Assembly: GCF_900199725.1 (NCBI RefSeq)
Contig: NZ_LT904904.1
Span: 673,810-732,472, forward strand
Direction: 5' to 3'
Origin: Cytobacillus massiliigabonensis
Lineage (GTDB): Bacteria > Bacillota > Bacilli > Bacillales > Cytobacillaceae
Length of the DNA stretch: 58,663 nucleotides
Shown here: piece by piece, positions 8,927-18,317 of the stretch
Numbering within the stretch: the stretch's first letter is position 1
How the letters are laid out: every line of letters begins with the position of its first letter
Made by a program: the position numbers and the translations under genes
Notes under the pieces: generated by a model
The model's database searches: none
What the model was told of the DNA's origin: nothing
The model's input: only the letters and a program-made list of their open reading frames with translations

Positions 8927-9442
8927 ATGATTTTTATTAATGATGAGTTAGTTACAAACGAAACGGATCCAATCGAGGTTGAACAAATCGTAAAAAAATA
9001 TTTGGTTAGAGAGAAATTAGTGTTAGTTGATAAAGAGGGTCAACCATTAGGACCAGAAGAGCAAGCTGAATTACTATCGGAAACGTTAAGTGATCATTAT
9101 TTCGAAGCTGTTCATACGTCTATTCTTCTTCGAGATTTCAGAGCGGAATTGCAGTTATATATTAAGAAAGTCGATGAGTATATTGAAAACACAAGGGATA
9201 AAGAGGATTTCTCTACGGTAAATGTTAGTTTTGTGCAGGTTATCGAAGCTTTAATGGAGTTCTCTAGCGTGTCTACTTTCTTACACAAAGATTTAATGGA
9301 CCCAATTGTTTTGACCAGCATTACAGAGAAGGCATTTAAACAAATGGAAATGGGCAATTTAGAGTATTTACTTGATTTAATGGAGTATGAACTACTTCCT
9401 GTTCTTAATGAATTTGTTGATGAAATTAATGAGGAAATGTAG
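8927..9442 (+). CDS. Uncharacterised acidic protein upstream of maf
   Basis: I do not recognise this 171-aa protein. It is acidic, apparently soluble, lacks a signal peptide or membrane segment, and looks mostly helical after residue 40 (FRAELQLYIKKVDEYIEN, LDLMEYELLPVLNEFVDEIN). Start ATG 8927 follows GGAGAG; the in-frame TTG at 8912 overlaps that site. It lies just after the hag terminator and one base before maf, so the two are almost certainly translated together. By position it could assist flagellin modification, but that is inference. Confidence 0.7.
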   Translation: MIFINDELVTNETDPIEVEQIVKKYLVREKLVLVDKEGQPLGPEEQAELLSETLSDHYFEAVHTSILLRDFRAELQLYIKKVDEYIENTRDKEDFSTVNVSFVQVIEALMEFSSVSTFLHKDLMDPIVLTSITEKAFKQMEMGNLEYLLDLMEYELLPVLNEFVDEINEEM

Positions 9443-9443
9443 T

Positions 9444-11138
9444 ATGGTTTACCAAATTAGAGAACAACTATCAGATTCGGGACATAACGTATTTATATAT
9501 GAAGAAAATGAAACGATTGTTCCATTAAATTCACTTTATTCACCGGTGAAAGAGGCTCAGCGATATTTAAAAAAACTAAGTGAACTAAATAAACAATTTA
9601 TCGTTTTTATTGGGGTTGGTAATGGGGTTCTTCTGGATACTCTCATGCAAAGCAAAGTGTTTGAAAAAAATGTGCACTTTCTTTTTATCGAGCCTTTTTC
9701 TGAAATTAAACTTAGTGAAAAACATCTATCCTGCATTTCGAAATCGAATAAATTATCCTTTTTTTATTTAAAGGATTTTACTTCCCTTATATTTGCTCAA
9801 TTTATATCAAAATATATTTCAATACCAATATGTATTCAAACGCATCCTAACTATTTAAAAGCTAATCAGAAAACGGTTAGAGAATGTTTGAAAATTATCC
9901 ATGAGGGTACTGAGACGAAGCAAATATTAAATAATACCGAAATGAAATTTGCAGTAGATTGGATTGTCGAGCCTTTATTAAATATCCAACATATTTCAAA
10001 GTCAATTAATATTAAAGCCCTTCAAGGGAAGTTTAAAGGCGAACGAGCGGTTCTAATAGCAGCTGGTCCATCACTTAAAGAACATATGGATTTTTTGGAG
10101 GAAAGGCAAGATTCCTATCACCTGTTTTCGGTAGGCTCAGCATTAAGGGCATTGTTAAAAAGCGGAATTCACCCTGATTATGTATTGAGTGTTGATGCAA
10201 GTAATCTGAATTATGCAACGCATTTTGAAGGTTTAGATTATAAAGGGACACTTATTTATGAAACAATGTCCAATTCGAATATTCAAAAGCATCACCAAGG
10301 CTCGCTTGTTGTCTCGAGAGCATTAACAGATAATGTAACGTCACACTTCTTTAAAGATATTTATCCTTTTCCAAATGCAGCACCTTCAGTAGCTATTTAT
10401 ACGCTGCAAGTAATAGCTTACTTAGGTTTTTCGGAAGTATATTTAGTAGGTCAAGATTTAGCGCTAATTGGTGGAGCATACTATGCTGAGGGAGTTAAGC
10501 ACCATTCAGGGATGAAAGATTTAAAAGATGAACTGTGGGTAGAGAATAATCAAGGTGTTCAAGTTGGAACAACGAAAGCATTAAAGATCTTTTTGGAATC
10601 TTTTGAATCACTTATTAAAACACTTCCAGAAAGTTTAAAGATCTATAATTTATCAAAACTTGGTGCGAAAATTGAAGGAACAAAATATGTTTCATCCAAT
10701 ATGATAGAACTAACCGAGCCTAAAAAATCCATCATCTTTGAAAGAAATACGATTCAACCTTCTATTGATAAAGATTTAAATGTTTCGATTGCTGAGTTTC
10801 TAAACAAATTAGACTTATTAAAAATAGAGGTTAGTGAAGCTAGTAAGCATTTAAACAGATATATAAAGATTGGATTGGTTTCCCCAGATGATATGATTAA
10901 AGTTGTAAAACGGTTCCGTAAAGTGGCGAAACATCAACTGTTGGAAGACATTATCTTATCTAGGGTCACGTTTATGTTTGATTCAATCATTAATAAGTTT
11001 GCTTATTTTGATGATAAAGGGAAGTATTCAAGTGATGATTTACTCGAACTTGTTCATGAATTAAATCGCTTTTATGAACTGGTTAATACATATATTAATC
11101 AGCTATTGGCGGATGAACGATTAATGAAATATAAATAA
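9444..11138 (+). CDS. Maf-type flagellin glycosyltransferase (DUF115/MptE-like)
   Basis: Motility-associated factor family, known to attach nonulosonic acids such as pseudaminic or legionaminic acid to flagellin Ser/Thr before export. The 564-aa protein has the MAF_flag10/6-hydroxymethylpterin-pyrophosphokinase-like core with the hallmark AAGPSL motif (about residue 215), SVGSALRALLKSGIHPDYVLS and a VGQDLA segment. Start ATG 9444 follows GAGGAA and lies one base after the preceding stop. Its likely sugar donor, CMP-legionaminic acid, is made by genes 2.8 kb downstream. Confidence 0.9.
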   Translation: MVYQIREQLSDSGHNVFIYEENETIVPLNSLYSPVKEAQRYLKKLSELNKQFIVFIGVGNGVLLDTLMQSKVFEKNVHFLFIEPFSEIKLSEKHLSCISKSNKLSFFYLKDFTSLIFAQFISKYISIPICIQTHPNYLKANQKTVRECLKIIHEGTETKQILNNTEMKFAVDWIVEPLLNIQHISKSINIKALQGKFKGERAVLIAAGPSLKEHMDFLEERQDSYHLFSVGSALRALLKSGIHPDYVLSVDASNLNYATHFEGLDYKGTLIYETMSNSNIQKHHQGSLVVSRALTDNVTSHFFKDIYPFPNAAPSVAIYTLQVIAYLGFSEVYLVGQDLALIGGAYYAEGVKHHSGMKDLKDELWVENNQGVQVGTTKALKIFLESFESLIKTLPESLKIYNLSKLGAKIEGTKYVSSNMIELTEPKKSIIFERNTIQPSIDKDLNVSIAEFLNKLDLLKIEVSEASKHLNRYIKIGLVSPDDMIKVVKRFRKVAKHQLLEDIILSRVTFMFDSIINKFAYFDDKGKYSSDDLLELVHELNRFYELVNTYINQLLADERLMKYK

Positions 11139-11171
11139 AAAAGACTGGCTATAAATAGTCCAGTCTTTTTT
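11137..11171. terminator. Bidirectional terminator between maf and the VWA/IPT gene
   Basis: 12-bp stem AAAAAAGACTGG (11137-11148) / CCAGTCTTTTTT (11160-11171), A-rich on one side and T-rich on the other, between convergent genes. Confidence 0.88.
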
Positions 11172-11204
11172 ATTTCGTAGAGCTTCTTCAAAGAGAATAC
11201 TTCA

Positions 11205-13811
11205 TTAATTGTAAGTATATTGGATGGAAGCTTGAGCCCCTTCTTTGTCAACCGTAATATCAACTGTGCCCGCTGCTGCAGCTGCTGGCATTGTGATACG
11301 GATGCGAGTGGTTCCGTAGTACGTATAATCCACTGCTTGTCCATTAACAGTAATAGCCATTTTATTATTGAAATTTGTTCCATATATATAAACTACGTTA
11401 CCGCCTTTTACAGGGCCGCTAGTTACAGAAAGCCTTGTAACAGTAATGGGAATTGGGATATACTCATAGCTATCAGTAAGGATGAACTCTTGCTGATCTG
11501 GGTTTACTACTTTAACTGATACTAAACCAGTAACAGAAGAAACTGGAGTTATAAGTTGAACTTCTGTATCAGTCATTGAAACAATCGTAGCAGCAGTATT
11601 GCCAAAATAAACTTTCATTCCTTTTTTGAAGTTGCTTCCGGTAATCGTGATCGCTTCATTTCCAGCAATAGTCCCTGAATTATTTGAAAGTGATGTGATG
11701 GTTGGTGCAGGATCCATAACTGGTACCGTATAGGAGAATCCTCCGGTTAGTACTGCAGATTGCCCATCAGGATTTACTAATTTCACATCAACAGTTTTAC
11801 CTTGATTGCTCACAGGGATATTAATACGTATTTTGCTAGTAGTGATGAAATCTATGACTGCCTCTTCATCGCCAAAATAGACTTTAGACGTTCGTGTGAT
11901 GTTTTTGCCGAATAAAAAAATAATCTTTTGTTCACCAGTTAATGCTGTTGATTCTGATAATCGGGTAATCTCTGGTGCTGGTGGCGGTGGTGGTGCTAAA
12001 TATTCATAGGCATTTGTTAACTCTGCGATAGTACCATCTGGGTTTTCTGCTTTAACATTAACAAAGCCTACAGTTGTTGATGCAGGGACGGTAACTCCAA
12101 TTTTACTTGAATTTACATAGGAGTATACAACTGCTTCTTGATCCCCAAAATAAACTTTAACTTGTCTATCAAAATTAGCGCCAAATAGATAAACAGTATC
12201 ACCACCTGTTAATTTACCAGAATTAGCGGAAAGACTGTTTAGTTGAATGACTGGTGGCGGTGGTGGTACTAAATAGGTATAGGCATCAGCTTTCTCTACT
12301 TCTGTTCCATCAGGATTTACCACTTTTACAGCGACTAGACCATCTGTTTTCGATTCTGGAACAACCGCATAAAGTTTGCTTGCATTGACAAAAGTTGTAG
12401 ATGCATCTATTCCATTAATAATAACTTTCGCACCATTCATAAAGTTAGAGCCGAATACGGCTATTTGATTGCCCCCTTCCATCTTTCCTTCTGCTGGTGT
12501 TACATAAGAAAGAGTTGGCTCAGCATAGTACATAAACGACCCGATAGCGAATTGATTATCACTATTAACTACTTTTACATCAACTGCTCCTTGGGCTCCA
12601 ATAGGAGTTTTAACAATAAGCTTATCTGGAGATTCAGAAAGAACCGTTGCTTGATTTTGACCAAAATAAACTTTCGCCCCTGGTAGGAAGTTCTTCCCTG
12701 TAATCGTAACTTCTTCCCCACCAGTCGTTAGTCCTTTCTCAGGATTAATCGCTGAAATAACTGGTTTTGGGTTAAGAACTTCAATAGTAGGATTCACAGT
12801 GTCTAATGAATAGCTTATCTTCTGGTGATCCTCAAAAACTGTTGATGTTTTTCCTAAAGGATATTTTCCTGCTTTTGTTGTAGACTTTGCACGAATTTGA
12901 TAAGTAAATGTTAGTTCTTTTGATTTTAATTCCTGTACATCCCATTCTAATGTGTTTCCATTAACTGTAGGCTTTGGAATGTTATTATCGTATGAACCAG
13001 GAACGATTTCAAATTCAGGCGAAACAGTGTCCGTTATTTTCACATTATAGGCGCTTGCTAATCCAATTTCCTCTACAATTTTCTTGTATACATCAGATAA
13101 ACCAACTGAACCTAGTACAAAATGATGGTGGTCTGCTGATGTAGACATATCTTTTAATAATTTGTTTGGTGCACTTGTATCTGGGTTTTCATTAGCTCCT
13201 AATAATGCAATTGAGTAAAAAATAATTCCAGCATCTTTAGCAGCCTTTGCGCTTGCTAACGCATCAGGAGTACTATTTGCAGCGCCATCTGTAAGAATTA
13301 CAATCGTTGGCTGTGCTTCTGGGCGATGGTTTGCTAGCATTGCAGTTGCTTTTCTTACTGCATCACCCGTATTTGTTCCCCCGCCAAGTTGGATTGTATC
13401 TACATATGCTTTTGCGGCTGTCGCATCAGTTGTTAAAGGAAATGAAGATGCTGTGTCACTATAATCAACAATTCCCACTTGATGTTTAGTTAGATCCATT
13501 AAATCAATAAATTCTTTTGTTGCATTTTTGGCTGCAGTTAAGCGATTGTCGCTTTGCATACTTCCAGATTTATCAACAATTAAAATGACATCATTTGGTC
13601 TAACAATTGTGGAATCCTGTGGAGTTCCTTTAATTGATAATGTTACATTTGCAATATCGTTTTCTACCAAACTATTAACATCAACTGTTTTTGTGATCTT
13701 CATTAGATCACTTCCAGAAGGTGTTGCTGCATTTGCAGAGTATGGTAGAATGGAGCTGAATATAAGAGCTACAACTAAAAGTATAGTTCTTATGTAGTGT
13801 TGCTTTTTCAT
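11205..13811 (-). CDS. Secreted VWA and IPT/TIG-repeat protein, adhesin-like
   Basis: An 868-aa protein with a Sec signal peptide (about 1-29, ending SANA-A), a von Willebrand A domain (about 70-260) with an intact MIDAS (D80, S82, S84; T146; D175), an Ig-like linker, then about six IPT/TIG domains that each begin with a TSLS..G...GG pattern; proline-rich linkers PPPPP join repeats 2-3 and 3-4. There is no LPXTG motif, membrane anchor or S-layer domain, so it is probably released or bound non-covalently. RBS AAAGGTGGG precedes the ATG. A sigma-D-type promoter lies 40 bases upstream, linking it to motility. Adhesion or a flagellum-associated role is inferred; no ligand can be named. Confidence 0.85.
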   Translation of the reverse strand: MKKQHYIRTILLVVALIFSSILPYSANAATPSGSDLMKITKTVDVNSLVENDIANVTLSIKGTPQDSTIVRPNDVILIVDKSGSMQSDNRLTAAKNATKEFIDLMDLTKHQVGIVDYSDTASSFPLTTDATAAKAYVDTIQLGGGTNTGDAVRKATAMLANHRPEAQPTIVILTDGAANSTPDALASAKAAKDAGIIFYSIALLGANENPDTSAPNKLLKDMSTSADHHHFVLGSVGLSDVYKKIVEEIGLASAYNVKITDTVSPEFEIVPGSYDNNIPKPTVNGNTLEWDVQELKSKELTFTYQIRAKSTTKAGKYPLGKTSTVFEDHQKISYSLDTVNPTIEVLNPKPVISAINPEKGLTTGGEEVTITGKNFLPGAKVYFGQNQATVLSESPDKLIVKTPIGAQGAVDVKVVNSDNQFAIGSFMYYAEPTLSYVTPAEGKMEGGNQIAVFGSNFMNGAKVIINGIDASTTFVNASKLYAVVPESKTDGLVAVKVVNPDGTEVEKADAYTYLVPPPPPVIQLNSLSANSGKLTGGDTVYLFGANFDRQVKVYFGDQEAVVYSYVNSSKIGVTVPASTTVGFVNVKAENPDGTIAELTNAYEYLAPPPPPAPEITRLSESTALTGEQKIIFLFGKNITRTSKVYFGDEEAVIDFITTSKIRINIPVSNQGKTVDVKLVNPDGQSAVLTGGFSYTVPVMDPAPTITSLSNNSGTIAGNEAITITGSNFKKGMKVYFGNTAATIVSMTDTEVQLITPVSSVTGLVSVKVVNPDQQEFILTDSYEYIPIPITVTRLSVTSGPVKGGNVVYIYGTNFNNKMAITVNGQAVDYTYYGTTRIRITMPAAAAAGTVDITVDKEGAQASIQYTYN

Positions 13812-13850
13812 TGATTTCCCACCTTTTATAGTATTTTCTAACCATTTATT

Positions 13851-13876
13851 ATATCGTCAAAAATAAGGATAGTTTA
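13851..13876 (-). promoter_or_regulatory. Sigma-D-type promoter of the VWA/IPT-TIG gene
   Basis: On the minus strand: TAAA (13876-13873), 16 bp, then CGATAT (13856-13851). The -35/-10 spacing is the same as at flgM. It ends 40 bp before the ATG at 13811. Confidence 0.75.
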
Positions 13877-13944
13877 ATGGTAAGGGCGGAAAAATATGTA
13901 TGGTGATTTACAAACTTTTATATGTTGTAAAGGAGTTTTAAAAA

Positions 13945-14949
13945 ATGAAGGCAAAAAAGGTATTAATTACAGGGGCAGATGGATTTATAGGCTCTCATTT
14001 AACAGAGGAGTTAGTGAGGCAAGGATATGAGGTGAAAGCATTTGTATACTATAACTCATTTAACTCATGGGGATGGTTAGATTCATCACCAGATCAAATA
14101 AAAAGTGAGATAGAGATCTTTGCAGGTGATATTCGTGATCCGCATGGGGTAAAGGCAGCGATGAAGGGGTGTGACATTGTACTTCACTTAGCTTCTCTTA
14201 TAGCTATACCTTATTCCTATCACTCCCCAGATACTTACGTCGATACGAATATAAAAGGAACTCTCAATGTTTTGCAGGCTGCTAGGGATTTGGGTGTTTC
14301 TAAAGTAGTCCATACTTCTACAAGTGAAGTGTATGGAACAGCAAAATATGTTCCCATTGATGAAGAGCATCCCTTACAAGGTCAATCGCCTTATTCTGCT
14401 TCAAAAATTGGTGCGGACCAAATGGCATTATCATTCTATCGGTCATTTGAGACACCTGTTTCAATTATCCGTCCGTTTAATACATATGGACCGAGACAAT
14501 CGGCGCGTGCAGTCATACCAACAATTATTACACAGCTTGCCTCTCGTAAAGAGAAAATTAAACTCGGTGCATTAAGCCCTACTAGAGATTTTAATTATGT
14601 GAAGGATACCGTAAGTGGATTTATCGCAGTTATGAATAATGCAAGATCAATTGGCGAAGTTATTAATATAGGGAGTAACTATGAAGTTACTATCGGTGAA
14701 ACAGCTAAAGCAATCGCAGAAGTGATGGGGAAAAAAGTAGAAATTGAAACAGATGAAATCCGGCTGCGCCCAGAAAAGAGCGAAGTCGAAAGATTATGGG
14801 CAGATAACCAAAAAGCAAAAGAATTGCTTAGCTGGGAGCCGTTATACGGTGGAATGGATGGATTTAAGCGTGGTTTGAAAGAAACGGCTGAATGGTTTAC
14901 GAATCCGAAGAATTTATCTCAATATAAGGCAGATGTATACAACATATGA
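13945..14949 (+). CDS. legB: LegB-type NAD-dependent 4,6-dehydratase
   Basis: Short-chain dehydrogenase that converts nucleotide-activated GlcNAc (GDP-GlcNAc in Campylobacter) to the 4-keto-6-deoxy sugar, first committed step to legionaminic acid. The 334-aa product has the Rossmann motif GADGFIGSHL, the catalytic TSTSEVYG with YSASK (Tyr-x-x-x-Lys), and RPFNTYGPRQ. RBS AAAGGAG precedes ATG 13945. First gene of a seven-gene run with overlaps or short gaps. A TTTACAA/TTGTAAA inverted repeat (13907-13931) overlaps the ribosome-binding site. Confidence 0.88.
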   Translation: MKAKKVLITGADGFIGSHLTEELVRQGYEVKAFVYYNSFNSWGWLDSSPDQIKSEIEIFAGDIRDPHGVKAAMKGCDIVLHLASLIAIPYSYHSPDTYVDTNIKGTLNVLQAARDLGVSKVVHTSTSEVYGTAKYVPIDEEHPLQGQSPYSASKIGADQMALSFYRSFETPVSIIRPFNTYGPRQSARAVIPTIITQLASRKEKIKLGALSPTRDFNYVKDTVSGFIAVMNNARSIGEVINIGSNYEVTIGETAKAIAEVMGKKVEIETDEIRLRPEKSEVERLWADNQKAKELLSWEPLYGGMDGFKRGLKETAEWFTNPKNLSQYKADVYNI

Positions 14950-16106
14950 GTAGCGAGTGGCAGGAAATAGCTCAAAGTATAAAAGGAATTTATGGAAATA
15001 AAGAATTTATCCCTTTACATGAGCCTACGTTCAATGAAAAAGAGATTGAGTATGTGACAGACTGTATTCGAACAGGCTGGGTATCATCTGTTGGGAAATA
15101 TGTAGATGAATTTGAGAAGAGACTTGCAGAATATACAGGGGTGAAACGTGCGGTTGCTGTTGTTAATGGTACAGCCGCTCTTCATATCGCGCTTAAAGCC
15201 GTAGGAATACAAGAAAATGATGAAGTGTTTATGCCCGCACTGACGTTTATTGCTACCGCAAATGCTGTTTCTTATTTGCAAGCAGTTCCTCATTTTGTTG
15301 ATGTTTCAGAACAAACATTAGGATTGGATCCAGTAAAGCTTGAAGAACATATTCGTGAAATTGGTGAAATGAAAAATGGCCAACTCATTAATAAAAAGAC
15401 TGGACGTGTTATTCGTGCAGTAGTTCCAATGCATACATTTGGTCATCCTGTTGCTCTTGATGAATTAATAGATGTCTGTGATCGTTATAATCTTGTACTT
15501 GTCGAAGATGCAGCAGAATCATTAGGCTCTTTCTATAAAGGAAAGCATACCGGGGGATTTGGAGCGGTCAGTGCACTCAGCTTTAATGGCAATAAAATTA
15601 TGACAACAGGTGGAGGAGGAGCAATATTAACGAATGATGAGAAATTAGCTGACTATGCAAAGCATATTACTACAACCGCTAAAATTCCTCATTCTTGGGA
15701 ATACCGTCACGATGAAATAGCTTTTAACTATCGGATGCCAAATATTAATGCTGCATTAGGATGTGCACAACTTGAGAAGATGGATGAGTTTATCCTTTCT
15801 AAGAGAAAACTAACACAGAGATATCAAAAGTTATTTGAATCAATAGAAGGAATCACATTATTTACTGAACCTTTTTTGGGGACGAGTAATTATTGGCTTC
15901 AAACCATTATATTGGATGCGCATAAACATAACAGAGATGCGGTGCTTGGGATTTTAAATAGCGAAGGCGTAATGACTAGACCGATATGGGTGCCAATGAA
16001 TGAATTGATGCCGTATAAAAATTGCCCAGCAGGTGATTTATCAGTGACCAATGAGCTAAACGAAAGAATCATTAATATTCCATCTACGCCAATAAAGGAA
16101 GACTGA
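14946..16106 (+). CDS. legC: LegC-type PLP-dependent aminotransferase
   Basis: DegT/DnrJ/EryC1-family aminotransferase that places the 4-amino group on the LegB product. The 386-aa protein shows the PLP-pocket motifs VNGTAALHIAL, EDAAESLGS and the lysine region SFNGNKIMTTGGGG; a HTFGHP motif and a C-terminal NIPSTP tail are typical of the LegC family. It overlaps legB by four bases (ATGA) and lacks a strong ribosome-binding site of its own, so it is probably coupled. Confidence 0.9.
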   Translation: MSSEWQEIAQSIKGIYGNKEFIPLHEPTFNEKEIEYVTDCIRTGWVSSVGKYVDEFEKRLAEYTGVKRAVAVVNGTAALHIALKAVGIQENDEVFMPALTFIATANAVSYLQAVPHFVDVSEQTLGLDPVKLEEHIREIGEMKNGQLINKKTGRVIRAVVPMHTFGHPVALDELIDVCDRYNLVLVEDAAESLGSFYKGKHTGGFGAVSALSFNGNKIMTTGGGGAILTNDEKLADYAKHITTTAKIPHSWEYRHDEIAFNYRMPNINAALGCAQLEKMDEFILSKRKLTQRYQKLFESIEGITLFTEPFLGTSNYWLQTIILDAHKHNRDAVLGILNSEGVMTRPIWVPMNELMPYKNCPAGDLSVTNELNERIINIPSTPIKED

Positions 16107-16110
16107 TAAA

Positions 16111-17241
16111 ATGAACAAACGTAAGATTTGTGTTGTCACAGCAACTAGGGCAGAATATGGATTGTTATATTGGCTGATGAAAGAAATCCAAGCAGATAAT
16201 GAGTTGGATTTACAGTTAATTGTTACAGGAATGCATCTATCTCCTGAATTCGGGTTGACCTATCAGCAGATTGAGAAAGATAGATTTGTCATTGATGAGA
16301 AAGTAGAAATGCTTCTATCATCAGACACTCCTGTTGGTGTAGTGAAATCGATGGGACTTGCAACAATCGGATTTGCTGATGCACTTGATCGATTGGAGCC
16401 TGATGTACTTGTGATTTTAGGCGATCGATTTGAAATGCTAGCTGTGTCACAAGTGGCATTAATTATGGGTATCCCAGTCGCACATTTACATGGTGGAGAG
16501 TTAACATTCGGAGCTTATGATGATTCGATTCGTCATGCGATTACGAAAATAGCGACATGGCACTTTACCAGTACTAATGAACATAGAAAACGAGTGATTC
16601 AACTTGGTGAATCACCAAATCGAGTTTGGAATGTTGGAGCATTGGGAATTGAGAATATTTTAAGATTGCCACTTTTATCGAAGGATGAGTTATACACTCA
16701 GTTAAATCTCGATAAAAACAAATCACTTTTCCTTATTACGTATCACCCTGAAACGAATGGGGATGGAGAAGGAATTTATTCGTTGCTATCAGCATTAAAT
16801 GGATATTCTAATATGAATCTTGTCTTTACAAAGTCCAATGCAGATAATGGTGGTAGACTTATTAATGAGGCAATAGAAAGGTATACTGCACAGAACGAAC
16901 ATGCCTATTTGTTTGATTCGCTAGGGCAAGTGCGCTATTTAAGTGCAGTGAAACATGCTGATGCTGTCATTGGTAATTCATCTAGTGGACTTATTGAAGT
17001 ACCATATCTTCAGTCTCCTACTGTGAATTGTGGGGATCGTCAGGCTGGGAGACAAAGACCATCCTCTGTTTTTGATACTGAGTTAAAAGAAGAGTCAATT
17101 AGAAGAGGCATTGAAGAAGCTCTGCAATTTAATAAAGATTATGAACAGATTTTTGGTGACGGAAATGTTTCTCAGAAGATAGTGGACATTCTCAAAGAAG
17201 TGCCTTCCTATTGGATTCAGAAGGAGTTTTATGACTTATGA
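16111..17241 (+). CDS. legG: LegG/NeuC-type hydrolysing 2-epimerase
   Basis: Removes the nucleotide and inverts C2 to give the free 2,4-diacetamido hexose that LegI condenses. The 376-aa protein has NeuC signature blocks ATRAEYGLL, LGDRFEML, HLHGGELTFGA, GNSSSGLIE and a final NCGDRQAGR. A NeuC-type epimerase, rather than a PseG-type nucleotidase, argues for legionaminic over pseudaminic acid. It begins five bases after legC and overlaps legI by four. Confidence 0.9.
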   Translation: MNKRKICVVTATRAEYGLLYWLMKEIQADNELDLQLIVTGMHLSPEFGLTYQQIEKDRFVIDEKVEMLLSSDTPVGVVKSMGLATIGFADALDRLEPDVLVILGDRFEMLAVSQVALIMGIPVAHLHGGELTFGAYDDSIRHAITKIATWHFTSTNEHRKRVIQLGESPNRVWNVGALGIENILRLPLLSKDELYTQLNLDKNKSLFLITYHPETNGDGEGIYSLLSALNGYSNMNLVFTKSNADNGGRLINEAIERYTAQNEHAYLFDSLGQVRYLSAVKHADAVIGNSSSGLIEVPYLQSPTVNCGDRQAGRQRPSSVFDTELKEESIRRGIEEALQFNKDYEQIFGDGNVSQKIVDILKEVPSYWIQKEFYDL

Positions 17242-18317
17242 ATAAACAAACATACATAATTGCCGAAGCGGGTGTGAATCATAATGGTTCTCTTGAGCTT
17301 GCTTTTGCATTAGTAGATGCAGCTGTAAAAGCTGGTGCAAATGCAGTAAAGTTTCAAACCTTTAAGACAGAGAATCTTGTAACGAAAAAGGCAAAGCAGG
17401 CTGCTTATCAGGTGAATAATATCGGAGAAGAAACGTCTCAATTTGCCATGTTGAAGAAATTAGAGCTTTCTTATGAAGAGTTTATGCAGCTTAAATCATA
17501 CTGTGACGCAAAAAAGATTGAATTTCTATCGACACCTTTTGATCGTGAAAGTGTTGACTTTTTGGTAGATGATCTAGGGATTCGTACAGTGAAAATTCCT
17601 TCAGGTGAATTAACGAATGCGCCGTTTGTTCACTATATCTCAACAAAACGAAAGCCGATTATTTTATCCACAGGTATGGCAACGATGGGAGATATCCATG
17701 AAGCTTTGTCTTTTATGGCATACGGTCTAGCCTATCCAGATAAACAAGTGGAAAAGGAAGTTATTCAGGAATTTTATCATACGGATGAAGCGAAGAAGTG
17801 GTTAAAGAACTATGTAACGATTTTACATTGTACGACTGAGTATCCTACGCCATACTCCGATATTAATTTGCGGGCGATGGACCATTTAAAGAAAGAAATT
17901 CAAGTTAATGTTGGTTTTTCTGATCATTCAGTAGGTATTTATGTTCCAATTGCAGCAGTTGCCCGTGGCGCCAAAGTGATTGAAAAGCATTTTACTATCA
18001 GTCGCCTTTTGCCAGGTCCAGATCATCGTGCTTCTTTAGACCCGGATGAATTATCGGAAATGGTAAGAACGATTCGCAACATTGAGCAATCGTTAGGAAA
18101 TGGTGATAAGAAGCCGACGATGAGTGAGCAACGAAACCAAATAGCTGCACGTAAAAGCTTAGTGGCTGCAAAGGCGATTGAAGTAGGAGAAATTTTTACG
18201 GAAGAAAACGTAACTGTTAAGCGTCCAGGCAGTGGAATGTCCCCTTCTCAATATTGGTCAATTATTGGAACGAATGCATCGAAAAGCTATGAAGAGGATG
18301 AGCTAATTGGCGAATAA
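17238..18317 (+). CDS. legI: LegI/NeuB-type nonulosonic acid synthase
   Basis: Condenses the hexose with phosphoenolpyruvate to form N,N-diacetyllegionaminic acid. The 359-aa product has an NeuB TIM-barrel (IAEAGVNHNGSLELA, KFQTFKTENLVT, STPFD, KIPSGELTN, GFSDHSVG) and a C-terminal SAF antifreeze-like domain (about 295-350, ARKSLVAAKAIEVGEIF). ATG 17238 lies within the end of legG, and it overlaps legH by 11 bases. Confidence 0.92.
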   Translation: MNKQTYIIAEAGVNHNGSLELAFALVDAAVKAGANAVKFQTFKTENLVTKKAKQAAYQVNNIGEETSQFAMLKKLELSYEEFMQLKSYCDAKKIEFLSTPFDRESVDFLVDDLGIRTVKIPSGELTNAPFVHYISTKRKPIILSTGMATMGDIHEALSFMAYGLAYPDKQVEKEVIQEFYHTDEAKKWLKNYVTILHCTTEYPTPYSDINLRAMDHLKKEIQVNVGFSDHSVGIYVPIAAVARGAKVIEKHFTISRLLPGPDHRASLDPDELSEMVRTIRNIEQSLGNGDKKPTMSEQRNQIAARKSLVAAKAIEVGEIFTEENVTVKRPGSGMSPSQYWSIIGTNASKSYEEDELIGE

